A stretch of 40,493 nt of DNA, from the NCBI GenBank assembly GCA_005888335.1, contig VAWY01000086.1:1-40493 (forward strand), read 5' to 3'. Below are positions 7,127 to 15,193 of this stretch, one piece after another (position 1 is the stretch's first letter; each line of letters opens with the position of its first letter). Source of the stretch: Actinomycetota bacterium. GTDB taxonomy: Bacteria; Actinomycetota; Thermoleophilia; Solirubrobacterales; Solirubrobacteraceae. Below the pieces are notes generated by a model, which ran no database searches, had not been told where the DNA came from, and saw only the letters and a program-made list of their open reading frames with translations. A program made the translations under genes and the position numbers.

Positions 7127-8643
7127 GGGCGCGCCAACTCTGCCACGGCGGCGCGCAGGTCGTCGGGCGCGACCGGCTCGCCGTGGCGGACGTCGCCCGG
7201 CGCGGTGACGAGCACGAACGGCACGGGCTCGCCGGCCTGGCGCTTCTTGTCGCGCTCGGTGGCGGCCAGCACCGCCTCGACGTCGACGCCGTCGATGGCC
7301 GTGGGCAGCCCGGCGCGCTCGAGCAGCGCCCGGACCTCGTCGCGCAGCTCGTCGCGGCCCGACAGGCGCAGGGCGGCGAGCAGGCCGAGCCCGACGGCCT
7401 CGCCGTGGCGCAGGCGGGCGTAGCCGGTCACCGTCTCGAGCGCGTGGCCGACCGTGTGCCCGAGGTTGAGCAGCTGGCGGCGCCCGGCGTCGCGCTCGTC
7501 GGCGGCGACCACCGAGATCTTCGCGCGCGCACACTCGAGCACGATGTCCTCGTCCTCGAAGCGCCCCGCGCGCACCGACTCCCACAGCGGCCCGCCGGCG
7601 ATGAGCGCGGTCTTGACGACCTCGGCGCGCCCGGCCGCCAGCTCGGCGCCGGGCAGCGTGCGCAGCAGCCCGACGTCGACGAGCACGCCGGCCGGCTGGT
7701 GGTAGGCCCCGACGTAGTTCTTGCCCTCGGGCAGGTCCACGCCGGTCTTGCCGCCGTAGGCGGAGTCGACCTGCGCGACGAGCGTGGTCGGCACCTGGAC
7801 GACCGGGATCCCGCGCTGGTAGGTGGCCGCGCAGAAGCCAGCGAGGTCGCCCACCACCCCGCCGCCGAGCGCGACGACGTGATCGGCGCGCGTGGCGCCG
7901 GCGGCCGCCAGCTCGCTCTGCACGCGCTCGACGGTGGCCAGCGTCTTGTGGCGCTCGCCGGGCGGGACCGCGAGCGTCGCCTGCGCGGAGGCGACGCGCC
8001 CGCCGTGCAGCGGGCCGACCGCCTCGTCGGTCACGACGAAGCGCCGGCCGGGAGCGGGCCACGGGTCGACCTCGAGCGCGCGCGCGCCGAACAGCACCGG
8101 ATACTCCGCCGAGGCGGCGTGCGCCCAGAGCAGCCGAACGCCCTCGGGCAGCCGGCGCAGGTGCGGGAGCGCGCGACGGGCGACGCGCCGGTCGGCAGCG
8201 GGCAGCATGGCGTCGGCGACGGAGCGGTACAGCGCGTCGCGCTCGGCGTGGCGGCGGGCGAAGGCGTCGGGATCGCGCGCCAGCGGGCGACCCTTGCCGC
8301 TCGCGCGCTCCCACGCGGTGGCGGGATCGACCTCGAGCAGGACCGCGACATGACGGCGCAGCGCGGCGCGCGTGCGCTCGGAAAGCACGGCGCCGCCGCC
8401 CAGCGCGATGACGTCGCCGGCGCCGGCGCGCTCGAGCAGCTCCACGCACAACGCCTCCTCGCGCGCGCGGAACGCCGCCTCGCCGCGGCGGTCGAACTCC
8501 TCCTCGATGCTGTGGCCCAGCTGCTCCTCGAGCAGCCGGTCGGTGTCCAGCGCCTGCGTGCCGAGCACGGCCGCGACGTCACGGGCGGCCGCCGACTTGC
8601 CGGCGCCCATGAAGCCGAGGAAGACGAGCGCGCGCCCGCTCAA
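7123..8643 (-). CDS. aroKB: Shikimate kinase-3-dehydroquinate synthase fusion
   Basis: Residues 1-160 are shikimate kinase: Walker A GFMGAGKSAAARD (about 10-22), a DTDRLLEE Asp pair, FRAREEAL, and ALGGGAVLS. Residues about 165-506 are 3-dehydroquinate synthase: PGERHKTLATVE, VALGGGVVGDLAGFCAATYQRG (NAD binding), VPTTLVAQVDSAYGGKTGVD, the metal ligands in GRAEVVKT, LNLGHTVGHALE and HGEAVGLG, and ERDKKR. The single chain combines step 2 and step 5 of the shikimate pathway. It begins with a TTG preceded by GGGGGTGG and follows aroC after the bipartite hairpin element. No stop or frameshift separates the two parts. Confidence 0.95.
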   Translation of the reverse strand: MSGRALVFLGFMGAGKSAAARDVAAVLGTQALDTDRLLEEQLGHSIEEEFDRRGEAAFRAREEALCVELLERAGAGDVIALGGGAVLSERTRAALRRHVAVLLEVDPATAWERASGKGRPLARDPDAFARRHAERDALYRSVADAMLPAADRRVARRALPHLRRLPEGVRLLWAHAASAEYPVLFGARALEVDPWPAPGRRFVVTDEAVGPLHGGRVASAQATLAVPPGERHKTLATVERVQSELAAAGATRADHVVALGGGVVGDLAGFCAATYQRGIPVVQVPTTLVAQVDSAYGGKTGVDLPEGKNYVGAYHQPAGVLVDVGLLRTLPGAELAAGRAEVVKTALIAGGPLWESVRAGRFEDEDIVLECARAKISVVAADERDAGRRQLLNLGHTVGHALETVTGYARLRHGEAVGLGLLAALRLSGRDELRDEVRALLERAGLPTAIDGVDVEAVLAATERDKKRQAGEPVPFVLVTAPGDVRHGEPVAPDDLRAAVAELARP

Positions 8644-8660
8644 CGGACCACCCCCGCCCC

Positions 8661-8704
8661 GCGCGAACGAAGTTCGCGCTTGAAGAATCGACGCAGTCGA
8701 TTCT
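8661..8704 (-). repeat. Bipartite hairpin element, copy 1 (3' of aroC)
   Basis: Two adjacent hairpins: 8684-8704 (AGAATCGAC, loop TGC, GTCGATTCT on the minus strand) and 8661-8679 (GCGCGAAC, loop TTC, GTTCGCGC on the minus strand). The element begins 3 nt after the aroC stop codon. A second copy of equal length and the same order of hairpins lies at 22861-22904 directly after another stop codon. It may be a terminator, an mRNA 3'-end stabiliser or a short dispersed repeat; there is no T-tract. Confidence 0.75.
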
Positions 8705-8707
8705 CGC

Positions 8708-9892
8708 TCAACGGAGGTGCGGCGAGACCGCCCCCCGCCAGTCGATCCGCTCGGCGTAGGCGGCGACCGTCTCGCGGACGTCCTCGAGATGGTCGCCGCC
8801 GAACTTGCGCCGGTAGGCGTCGGCGAGCACGAAGGCGACCATCGCCTCGGCGACGACGCCGCCCGCGGGGACGACGCACGAGTCCGTGCGCTCGCGCAGG
8901 GCCTGGGCCGGCTCGTGGGTGGAGATGTCGACCGAGCGCAGCGGCTTGGTCAGCGTGGGGATCGGCTTCAGCGCGCCCTGGACGATCACCGGCAGGCCGG
9001 TGGTCATCCCGCCCTCGAGGCCGCCGGCGTGGTTGGTCTCGCGGTAGAAGCCACGCTCCTCGGACCAGAAGATCTCGTCGTGGGCGCCCGAGCCGGGCGT
9101 GGAGGCGAGGTCGAAGCCCTCGCCGAGCGCGACGCCCTTGACCGCCTGGATCGAGCACACCGCGCCCGCCAGGCGCCCGTCGAGGCGCTCCTCCCAGCTG
9201 ACGTGCGAGCCCAGCCCCGGCACGAGCCCGAAGGCGCGCACTTCGAAGACGCCGCCGATCGACTCGTTGGCCTTGCGCTGCACATTGATGTGCTCGACCA
9301 TCGCGCGGCTCGCCCCGGGGTCCAGGCAGCGGACGGGGTCGTCGTCGACGCCCTCGAAGTCGGCCAGCGTCAGGTCGTGCGGCGCCGGCGCGCACACGGG
9401 CCCGATCTGCACGACATGGCTGCGGACCTCGACGCCCAGCGCGCGCAGGAACGCCTTGGCCAGGCCGCCGCCGGCCACGCGCGCCGCGGTCTCGCGCGCG
9501 CTGGCGCGCTCGAGCACGTCGCGCACGTCGGTGAGGCGGTACTTCTGGGTCCCGACGAGGTCGGCGTGGCCGGGCCGCGGCAGGTGGACCTCGTCGACCT
9601 CGGCTTCGACGGGCCACGGGTTCATCCGCTCTTCCCAGTTGGCGTAATCGCGGTTGGCGACCTGCAGCGCCACCGGGCCGCCGAGCGTGCGCCCGTGCCG
9701 GACGCCGCCGGTGACGACCGCGGTGTCGCGCTCGATCTTCATCCGCCCGCCGCGCCCGTGGCCGAGCTGGCGGCGGGCCATGTCGGCGTTCATGTCGTCC
9801 TGCGAGAGGACGAGCCCGGCAGGCAGCCCCTCGACGATGCACGTCAGGCCGGGGCCGTGCGATTCGCCCGCGGTGGTCAGCCGAAGTCCCAT
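8708..9892 (-). CDS. aroC: Chorismate synthase
   Basis: The 394-residue protein matches chorismate synthase over its full length: GLRLTTAGESHGPGLTCIVEG at the start (first signature), GHGRGGRMKIERD, the second signature near ARETAARVAGGG, and RTDSCVVPAGGVVAEAM near the end. It converts EPSP to chorismate using reduced FMN in the cytoplasm. It heads the minus-strand unit aroC-aroKB-aroQ-M24 peptidase. The ATG at 9892 is 10 nt after TAGGAT with no ribosome-binding site, so it is probably translated from a leaderless mRNA. Confidence 0.97.
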   Translation of the reverse strand: MGLRLTTAGESHGPGLTCIVEGLPAGLVLSQDDMNADMARRQLGHGRGGRMKIERDTAVVTGGVRHGRTLGGPVALQVANRDYANWEERMNPWPVEAEVDEVHLPRPGHADLVGTQKYRLTDVRDVLERASARETAARVAGGGLAKAFLRALGVEVRSHVVQIGPVCAPAPHDLTLADFEGVDDDPVRCLDPGASRAMVEHINVQRKANESIGGVFEVRAFGLVPGLGSHVSWEERLDGRLAGAVCSIQAVKGVALGEGFDLASTPGSGAHDEIFWSEERGFYRETNHAGGLEGGMTTGLPVIVQGALKPIPTLTKPLRSVDISTHEPAQALRERTDSCVVPAGGVVAEAMVAFVLADAYRRKFGGDHLEDVRETVAAYAERIDWRGAVSPHLR

Positions 9893-9902
9893 GGGACGCC
9901 AG

Positions 9903-9908
9903 ATCCTA
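9903..9908 (-). promoter_or_regulatory. -10 box TAGGAT of the aroC operon
   Basis: TAGGAT on the minus strand lies 10 nt before the aroC ATG. No -35 consensus is obvious. The rest of the gap up to the small zinc-protein gene (9893-9989) shows no gene. Confidence 0.42.
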
Positions 9909-9989
9909 CGATGGGCTGCCGCGCGGGCGCAGGGGTCCCCGGCGCGCAGCGGTGCGGGCCACCGAGGCGCACCTGCCGGGGTCGGGCGG

Positions 9990-10223
9990 CTACGCGGCCA
10001 GGTCCGGCCCGCCGTCGTCGTCCCCCGGGCCGCGGCCGCCGCCCTCGGCGCCGCCGCGCGCCTGCGCGTCGTGGCTCGGCGGCAGGCGCCGGCCGCCGCC
10101 CTCGCACCACGGGCACGGGACCTCGTGCGGCGCGCCGCCGAGGTTGGAGATCACGCGGCCGGTGCCGCGACAGGCTGAGCAGGGCACGCTTGCGGGAGGT
10201 TCGGGGTCGTCGGGCGGGGCCAT
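9990..10223 (-). CDS. Small CxxC...CxxC zinc-finger-like protein
   Basis: A 77-residue protein with CSACRGTG (Cys15, Cys18) and CPWCEGGG (Cys37, Cys40), the CxxCxGxG pattern of DnaJ-type zinc centres, joined by GRVISNLGGAPHEV. The remaining C-terminus is Gly- and Asp-rich and looks disordered. Two CxxC pairs suffice for one Zn site. The function is unknown; a chaperone-like or RNA-binding role would be a guess. The ATG at 10223 lies 10 nt after TACGCT with no ribosome-binding site. It is upstream of aroC on the same strand, with a 97-nt gap. Confidence 0.7.
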   Translation of the reverse strand: MAPPDDPEPPASVPCSACRGTGRVISNLGGAPHEVPCPWCEGGGRRLPPSHDAQARGGAEGGGRGPGDDDGGPDLAA

Positions 10224-10233
10224 CCGGGCGGCG

Positions 10234-10239
10234 AGCGTA
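10234..10239 (-). promoter_or_regulatory. -10 box TACGCT of the small zinc-protein gene
   Basis: TACGCT on the minus strand is 10 nt before the ATG at 10223. Just upstream (10248-10269) lies a hairpin-forming stretch with GCGAAC and GTTCGC arms and a 5-nt loop, which also falls between this gene and the divergent secreted-protein gene. Confidence 0.38.
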
Positions 10240-10305
10240 TCCGTCCGCGCCGCGAACCGGATGTTCGCGCAAGCGAGACGGACGTCGCCGGTCCGACGCC
10301 CGGCG

Positions 10306-10311
10306 TAGCCT
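10306..10311 (+). promoter_or_regulatory. -10 box TAGCCT of the secreted-protein gene
   Basis: TAGCCT is followed after 7 nt by the GTG start at 10319, with no ribosome-binding site between. Confidence 0.4.
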
Positions 10312-10318
10312 GACCGCG

Positions 10319-11239
10319 GTGAGGCTCGCCGCCGCCGCCCTCGTCCTCGTCGTCCTCCTCGGCGCCGCGGCGGCCAGCGGCGGGCGCCCCGTGCGCGGCG
10401 CGCCGCGCTGCCCCGTCTTCCCGCGCGACAACCCGTGGAACCGCCGCGTCGACCGCCTCCCCGTCGCCGCGAACTCGGACCGGCTGATCGCCGCGATCGG
10501 CGCCGACCGCGGCCTGCACGCCGACTTCGGCTCGGGCCTGTACGCGGGCGGCCCGATCGGCATCCCCTACACGACGGTCTCGGGCCGCCAGCGGCGCGTG
10601 CCTGTGGCCTTCCAGTACGCCGACGAGTCGGACCGCGGGCCGTACCCGATCCCGCCCGACGCGCCGATCGAGGGCGGCCGCGACAGCGACGGCGACCGCC
10701 ATGTGATCGTCGTCGACCGCGACCGCTGCCGCCTGTACGAGCTCTACGACGCCCACCCGCTCGCCGGCGGCGCGCGCTGGCGCGCGGGCTCGGGCGCCGT
10801 GTGGAGCCTGCGCTCCAACCACCTGCGCCCGCGGGGCTGGACCTCGGCCGACGCCGCCGGGCTGCCGATCCTGCCGGGCCTCGCCCGCTACGAGGAGCTG
10901 CGCCACGGCGGCATCGACCACGCCCTGCGCTTCACCGCCGCGCGCACGCGGCGCTCGTTCATCGCGCCCGCCCGGCACTTCGCCTCGGACTCGAACGACC
11001 CGTCGCTGCCGCCGATGGGGCTGCGCGTGCGGTTGAAGCGCTCGTTCCGCCTCGCCGGGTTCGGGCCCCAGGCGCGCGCCGTCCTTCTGGCGCTCAAGCG
11101 CTACGGGATGCTGCTCGCCGACAACGGCTCGCCGTGGTTCATCTCGGGAGCGCCGTCGCGCGGCTGGGACAACGACGACCTGCACGCGCTCGGGCGGGTT
11201 CGCGGCAGCGACTTCGAGGTGGTTGACACCGGAGGCTGA
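10319..11239 (+). CDS. Secreted protein of unknown function
   Basis: The 306-residue product starts with a signal peptide (VRLAAAALVLVVLLGAAAAS, residues 1-20). The mature part has PVFPRDNPWNRRVDRLPVA, an ADFGSGLYAGGPIGIPY segment, GGRDSDGDRHVIVVDRDRCR with an Asp-rich loop, LPILPGLARYEEL, and near the end ADNGSPWFISGAPSRGWDND. The Asp/His-rich loops and conserved-looking aromatic patches suggest an enzyme or carbohydrate-binding protein, but I do not recognise a characterised family. The GTG start follows TAGCCT closely. It is divergent from the zinc-protein gene and upstream of the MFS gene. Confidence 0.8.
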   Translation: MRLAAAALVLVVLLGAAAASGGRPVRGAPRCPVFPRDNPWNRRVDRLPVAANSDRLIAAIGADRGLHADFGSGLYAGGPIGIPYTTVSGRQRRVPVAFQYADESDRGPYPIPPDAPIEGGRDSDGDRHVIVVDRDRCRLYELYDAHPLAGGARWRAGSGAVWSLRSNHLRPRGWTSADAAGLPILPGLARYEELRHGGIDHALRFTAARTRRSFIAPARHFASDSNDPSLPPMGLRVRLKRSFRLAGFGPQARAVLLALKRYGMLLADNGSPWFISGAPSRGWDNDDLHALGRVRGSDFEVVDTGG

Positions 11240-11251
11240 GGTATGAAAAGG

Positions 11252-11283
11252 TTGAGGTTCACAAGCTTTGATGCTGTAAAGGA
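11252..11283 (+). promoter_or_regulatory. Promoter and ribosome-binding site of the MFS gene
   Basis: TTGAGG (11252-11257) and TGTAAA (11275-11280) are separated by 17 nt. AAAGGA (11278-11283) lies 8 nt before the GTG at 11292 and decides against the TTG at 11286, which would be only 2 nt away. Because the -10 box and ribosome-binding site overlap, only one of them can be used as written; an alternative is transcription from further upstream. Confidence 0.35.
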
Positions 11284-11291
11284 CCTTGCCT

Positions 11292-12725
11292 GTGACCTCC
11301 TCCTCCCTCAGAGAACGGCGTTGGCTCGCTCTCGTCCTCCTCAGCGCGGCGCAGTTCGTCGTGGTCCTCGACGCCTCGATCGTCAACGTCGCGCTGCCGT
11401 CGATCCAGCGCGCGCTGGACTTCTCGGCCTCGAACCTGCAGTGGGTCGTCAACGCGTACACGCTGACCTTCGGCGGCTTCCTGCTGCTCGGCGGGCGCGC
11501 GGCCGACCTCTTCGGCCGACGGCGCGTCTTCATCGGCGGGCTGGTCCTGTTCAGCCTCGCATCGCTGGCCGGCGGCCTCGCGCAGTCCGAGGGCTGGCTG
11601 ATCGCCGCGCGCGCCGTCCAGGGGCTCGGCGCGGCGATCGTCTCGCCCGCCGCCCTGTCGATCGTGACGACGACGTTCGCCGAGGGCGCCGAGCGCAACA
11701 GGGCGCTCGGAGTCTGGGGCGCCGTCGCGGGCGCCGGCGGCGCCGCCGGCGTGCTGCTCGGCGGCGTGCTGACCGACTCGCTCGGCTGGGAGTGGGTGCT
11801 GTTCGTCAACGTGCCGATCGGGCTCGCCGCGGCGGCCGTGACGCCGCTGCTGATCACCGAGAGCCGGGCAACCGAGCGTCAGGGCTTCGACGTCCTCGGC
11901 GCGGTCACCGTGACGGCGGGGCTCGCGCTGCTGATCTACACCGTCGTCGGCACGACCGACCACGGGTGGGGCTCGGCGCGCACCCTCGGCGGATTCGCCG
12001 CCGCGCTCGCGCTCGTCTCCGCGTTCCTGGTCCGCGAGGTCACCGCGCGCCACCCGCTCGTCCGTCTCGGGATCCTGCGCGCGCGGACGCTGGCCAGCGC
12101 CAACGTGGTCGGGCTGCTCACGGGCGGCTCGCTGTTCGCGATGTTCTTCTTCATCTCGCTCTACCTGCAGCGCGTGCTCGGCTACTCGCCGCTGCAGGCG
12201 GGCTTCGCCTACCTGCCGCTGGCGGTGACGATCTTCCTGTCCGCCGGCGGAGCCAGCGCGCTGGTCGAGCGCGCGGGCGTGCGCCCGACGCTCGTAGCCG
12301 GGCTCGGGCTGGTCGCCGTCGGGCTGGTGCTCTTCGCGCAGGTCGACGCGGGCGGCTCGTTCCTGGGCGACGTGCTGGTGCCGTCGCTCGTCGTCGCGGC
12401 CGGGCTGGGCTTCGCCTTCGTCTCGCAGACGCTGGCGGCGACGTCCGGCGTCGCGGCTGGCGAGGCCGGGCTGGCGAGCGGGCTGATCAACACCGCGCAG
12501 CAGGTCGGCGGGGCGCTCGGGCTCGCGGTGCTCTCGACGCTGGCGACGACGCGCACGGACGACGCCGCGGCGGCCGGGGCGTCGCCGCCGGCCGCGCTCG
12601 TCGAGGGCTTCCACGTCGCCTTCACGGTCGGCGCGGGGATCGCCGCCGCCGGCGCGCTGCTCGCCCTCGCCGGTGTGCGCGTCGCGCGCACGCCGGCCCC
12701 CGAGCCCGTGCCGGTCGCCGCGTAA
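11292..12725 (+). CDS. MFS drug exporter, DHA2 (14-helix) type
   Basis: The 477-residue membrane protein has the DHA2 signature: VVLDASIVNVALPSIQ in helix 1, LQWVVNAYTLTFGGFLLLGGRAADLFGRRR (motif A), and LGGVLTDSLGWEWVLFVNVPIG (motif C region) about residues 150-175. About 14 hydrophobic helices are visible, the last ending near residue 468. The family expels drugs or metabolites by proton antiport (EmrB/QacA relatives); the substrate is not predictable. No regulator is adjacent. Its stop TAA forms part of the -10-like box of the next gene. Confidence 0.92.
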   Translation: MTSSSLRERRWLALVLLSAAQFVVVLDASIVNVALPSIQRALDFSASNLQWVVNAYTLTFGGFLLLGGRAADLFGRRRVFIGGLVLFSLASLAGGLAQSEGWLIAARAVQGLGAAIVSPAALSIVTTTFAEGAERNRALGVWGAVAGAGGAAGVLLGGVLTDSLGWEWVLFVNVPIGLAAAAVTPLLITESRATERQGFDVLGAVTVTAGLALLIYTVVGTTDHGWGSARTLGGFAAALALVSAFLVREVTARHPLVRLGILRARTLASANVVGLLTGGSLFAMFFFISLYLQRVLGYSPLQAGFAYLPLAVTIFLSAGGASALVERAGVRPTLVAGLGLVAVGLVLFAQVDAGGSFLGDVLVPSLVVAAGLGFAFVSQTLAATSGVAAGEAGLASGLINTAQQVGGALGLAVLSTLATTRTDDAAAAGASPPAALVEGFHVAFTVGAGIAAAGALLALAGVRVARTPAPEPVPVAA

Positions 12726-12728
12726 CGT
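12723..12728 (+). promoter_or_regulatory. -10 box TAACGT of gluQ
   Basis: TAACGT begins with the MFS stop codon and ends 8 nt before the GTG at 12737. The intervening GGGGGC is not a good ribosome-binding site because it lies only 0-2 nt from the start. Confidence 0.38.
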
Positions 12729-12736
12729 CTGGGGGC

Positions 12737-13633
12737 GTGGCGGCTTTTGACGGACGCTACGCCCCCTCCCCCACCGGCCCGCTGCACCTGGGCAACCTGA
12801 GGACCGCGCTGCTGGCCTGGCTGTTCGCCCGCTCGGCCGGCGCGCGCTTCCTCGTGCGCGTCGAGGACCTCGACCGCAGCCGCTCGCGCGCCCACTTCGA
12901 GCACACGCAGCTGCAGGACCTCGAGGCAATCGGCCTCGACTGGGACGGCGAGGTCGTCCGGCAGTCCGAGCGCCAGGCGCTCTACGCCGCCGCGATCGCG
13001 CGGCTCGACGCGGCCGGCCTGGTGTACCCGTGCTACTGCACGCGCGCGGAGATCCGCGAAGCGGCGAGCGCGCCGCACGGCCCGTTCCCCGAGGGCGCCT
13101 ACCCGGGCACCTGCCGCGAGCTGAGCGACATCGAGCGCCGCGAGCGCGAGGCCACCGGCCGGCCCCCCGCGCTGCGGCTCGACGCGCGCGCGGTTCGCGT
13201 CCGCTTCGCCGACCGCCTGCTGGGGGAGTACGAGGGTGTGGTCGACGATCTCGTCGTCCGGCGCAACGACGGCGCGCCCGCCTACAACCTGGCGGTGGTG
13301 GTCGACGACGCCGCGCAGGGCGTCGGGGAGGTCGTGCGCGGCGCGGACCTGATCGAGACCACGCCCCGTCAGCTGCTGCTCGCTCGCCTGCTTGGCCTGC
13401 CCCAGCCCACCTACGCGCACGTCCCGCTCGTGCTGGGACCGGACGGTGCGCGGCTGGCCAAGCGCCACGGCGCCGTGACGCTCGACGAGCGCCGCGCCCT
13501 CGGCGAGTCGGGCGCCGACGTCCGCGCCGGGCTGCTGCGCTCGGTCGGGCTGCCCGGAGAGCTCGACGAGGCGCTCGCCGCCTTCGACCCCGCCGCCCTG
13601 CCCACCGAGCCGACCGTCCTCGCTCCGGCATGA
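12737..13633 (+). CDS. gluQ: Glutamyl-Q tRNA(Asp) synthetase
   Basis: This is a 298-residue truncated GluRS-like enzyme: GRYAPSPTGPLHLGNLRTAL with the HxGN class I motif, RVEDLDRSRSR, YPCYCTRAEIR and a later YPGTC as zinc ligands typical of GluQRS, YNLAVVVDDAAQGV, and a degenerate KMSKS-like LAKRHGAVTL. It lacks the C-terminal anticodon-binding domain of GluRS. The family attaches glutamate to queuosine at position 34 of tRNA(Asp). The 3' end overlaps the next gene as ATGA. The GTG start is supported by FDGRYAPSPTG beginning at residue 4. Confidence 0.93.
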   Translation: MAAFDGRYAPSPTGPLHLGNLRTALLAWLFARSAGARFLVRVEDLDRSRSRAHFEHTQLQDLEAIGLDWDGEVVRQSERQALYAAAIARLDAAGLVYPCYCTRAEIREAASAPHGPFPEGAYPGTCRELSDIERREREATGRPPALRLDARAVRVRFADRLLGEYEGVVDDLVVRRNDGAPAYNLAVVVDDAAQGVGEVVRGADLIETTPRQLLLARLLGLPQPTYAHVPLVLGPDGARLAKRHGAVTLDERRALGESGADVRAGLLRSVGLPGELDEALAAFDPAALPTEPTVLAPA

Positions 13634-13983
13634 CGCGCTTCGTCCGCATCTGGCTGCCGGTCGGCGTCCTGCTCGCCGCCGCGATCGCGTTCGCGCTCAA
13701 CCCGACGATGGACGGCCTGGAGGGCGCGGCGCACATCGTGGGCGCGGGGCTGGCCATCTGGCTGCTCAACCTGCTGATTCGCATCGGGATCAGCGGCGAG
13801 CGCGACCGCGACGCCGAGGACGAGGCGCGCGCCTTCTTCGACGAGCACGGCTACTGGCCCGACGAGGCGCCGGACGAGCCGCCCGCCCCCGCCACCCCGG
13901 CGGCGCCGCCGGCCCACCGCGCCCCGGCGCCGCACACGCGGCGCGCGCGCCCGGCGCCGCGCCATCGCGGTCGCGAGTACTGA
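13630..13983 (+). CDS. Small membrane protein, two predicted helices
   Basis: The 117-residue protein has two transmembrane segments, WLPVGVLLAAAIAFAL (about 8-23) and AAHIVGAGLAIWLLNLLIRI (about 34-53), a short acidic-aromatic segment ARAFFDEHGYWPDEAP, and a Pro/Ala/Arg-rich basic tail of about 40 residues. The family is not recognised. Its ATG overlaps the gluQ stop (ATGA), so the two are probably co-translated. The basic tail is expected on the cytoplasmic side. Confidence 0.75.
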   Translation: MTRFVRIWLPVGVLLAAAIAFALNPTMDGLEGAAHIVGAGLAIWLLNLLIRIGISGERDRDAEDEARAFFDEHGYWPDEAPDEPPAPATPAAPPAHRAPAPHTRRARPAPRHRGREY

Positions 13984-14000
13984 GCCTCGCGACGCGCAGG

Positions 14001-14006
14001 TAGGGT
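14001..14006 (+). promoter_or_regulatory. -10 box TAGGGT of the RNase D gene
   Basis: TAGGGT ends 8 nt before the ATC at 14015, exactly the geometry of other probable leaderless genes here (for example TAGGGT-8-GTG before the flavin reductase gene). This supports 14015 as the start although it is not a standard start codon. Confidence 0.4.
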
Positions 14007-14014
14007 CTCGGTCC

Positions 14015-15193
14015 ATCGCCACGACCGTCTCCCCTGCCGTCGTCTCCGAGATCGCCGAGCTGGCTCGTCAGGGGGCGCGGCTGGGCATCGATACGGAGTT
14101 CATGGGCGAGGGGCGCTACCGCTCGCTGCTGTGCCTCGTCCAGGTCGCGGTGCCCGACCCCGAGCGCCCGGGCGAGGTGCGCGTCGAGGTCCTCGACCCC
14201 CTCGACGACCGGCTCGACCCGGCACCGCTGGCCGCCGTGCTGGCCGACCCCGACGTCGAGGTCGTCATGCACGCCGGGCGTCAGGACGTCGCGCTGCTGC
14301 GGCGCGTCTGGCACACCGACGTGTGCGGGCTCTTCGACACGCAGGTCGCCGCGGGCTTCGCCGGGCTGCCGGCGCAGGCCGGCTACGAGACGCTTCTGCG
14401 CGAGCTGCTGCGCGTCCGGCTGCGCAAGACGGCGAGCTACACGCGCTGGGACGCGCGCCCGCTGTCCGAGGAGCAGGTCGGCTACGCGCGCGAGGACGTG
14501 CTGCACCTGCTCCAGCTCGCCGACGCGCTCGAGGAGCGGCTGAGCGGACTGGGCCGGCTCGAGTGGGCGCGCGAGGAGTGCCGGCCGCTCGAGGAGTCCT
14601 CGGACGAGCGGTCGGTCGAGATGGCCTTCGAGCGCCTGCCGCGCATCAACGGCCTGGATCCCGCGGCCCGCGCGGTCGCGTGGGAGTTGGCCGCGTGGCG
14701 CGAGGGCGTCGCCGCGCGGCAGGACCGGCCGGTCCAGAGCGTGCTGCCCGACGCCGCGCTGGTCGAGGTCGCCAAGCGCAAGCCGAACGCCCCGCGCCAG
14801 CTCGAGCAGATCCGCGGCCTGAACCCCGGCCACCTGCGCCGGCGCGGGCAGGACATCCTCGACGCGGTCGCCCGCGGGCGCGAGCGCCCGCCGCTGCCCT
14901 ACGAGGGCGAGCGCCATCCGCCCCCGGCGGCGAGCGACGCGCCGCTGATCGCGCTCGGCGAGGCGCTCGTGCGCGCGCGCGCGATGGAGGCGGGGCTGGC
15001 CTACGAGCTCGTGGCCGCGCGCGCCGACCTGCAGGCGATCACGACCGCCGTGCGCGAGGGGCGATCCGAGCCGGCGGTCCGCACGCTGGCCGGCTGGCGG
15101 CGCGAGCTCGTGGGCGGCGAGCTGCTCGAGCTGCTGGCCGGGCGCCGAAGCCTCGCCGTCGGGCCCGATCGCCGAGTCGTCGTGCGCTCATAG
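14015..15193 (+). CDS. rnd: Ribonuclease D (DEDDy exonuclease plus HRDC), apparent ATC start
   Basis: RNase D trims 3' ends of tRNA precursors and other small RNAs. The three exonuclease motifs are present: ExoI GIDTEF, ExoII VVMHAGRQDVALL and ExoIII YAREDVLHLL; an HRDC domain follows at about residues 210-290 (AVAWELAAWREGVAARQDRP). The first ATG in frame, at 14102, lies after the DTE catalytic pair, so it cannot be the true start. Upstream there is no ATG, GTG or TTG in frame before the previous gene. ATC at 14015 gives the normal N-terminus MATTVSPAVVSEIAELARQG (Met inferred) and 392 residues. The 3' end overlaps aroE by 6 nt. Confidence 0.85.
   Translation: MATTVSPAVVSEIAELARQGARLGIDTEFMGEGRYRSLLCLVQVAVPDPERPGEVRVEVLDPLDDRLDPAPLAAVLADPDVEVVMHAGRQDVALLRRVWHTDVCGLFDTQVAAGFAGLPAQAGYETLLRELLRVRLRKTASYTRWDARPLSEEQVGYAREDVLHLLQLADALEERLSGLGRLEWAREECRPLEESSDERSVEMAFERLPRINGLDPAARAVAWELAAWREGVAARQDRPVQSVLPDAALVEVAKRKPNAPRQLEQIRGLNPGHLRRRGQDILDAVARGRERPPLPYEGERHPPPAASDAPLIALGEALVRARAMEAGLAYELVAARADLQAITTAVREGRSEPAVRTLAGWRRELVGGELLELLAGRRSLAVGPDRRVVVRS

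Noticed and set aside
11259..13784. Long minus-strand ORF of 841 codons
   Set aside because: It is antisense to the MFS, gluQ and small membrane-protein genes, is Arg/Gly/Asp-rich and matches no family; in DNA this G+C-rich, long shadow frames are expected.
14102..15193. RNase D starting at the ATG 14102
   Set aside because: This start would remove the catalytic DTE residues, which are encoded at 14090-14098.
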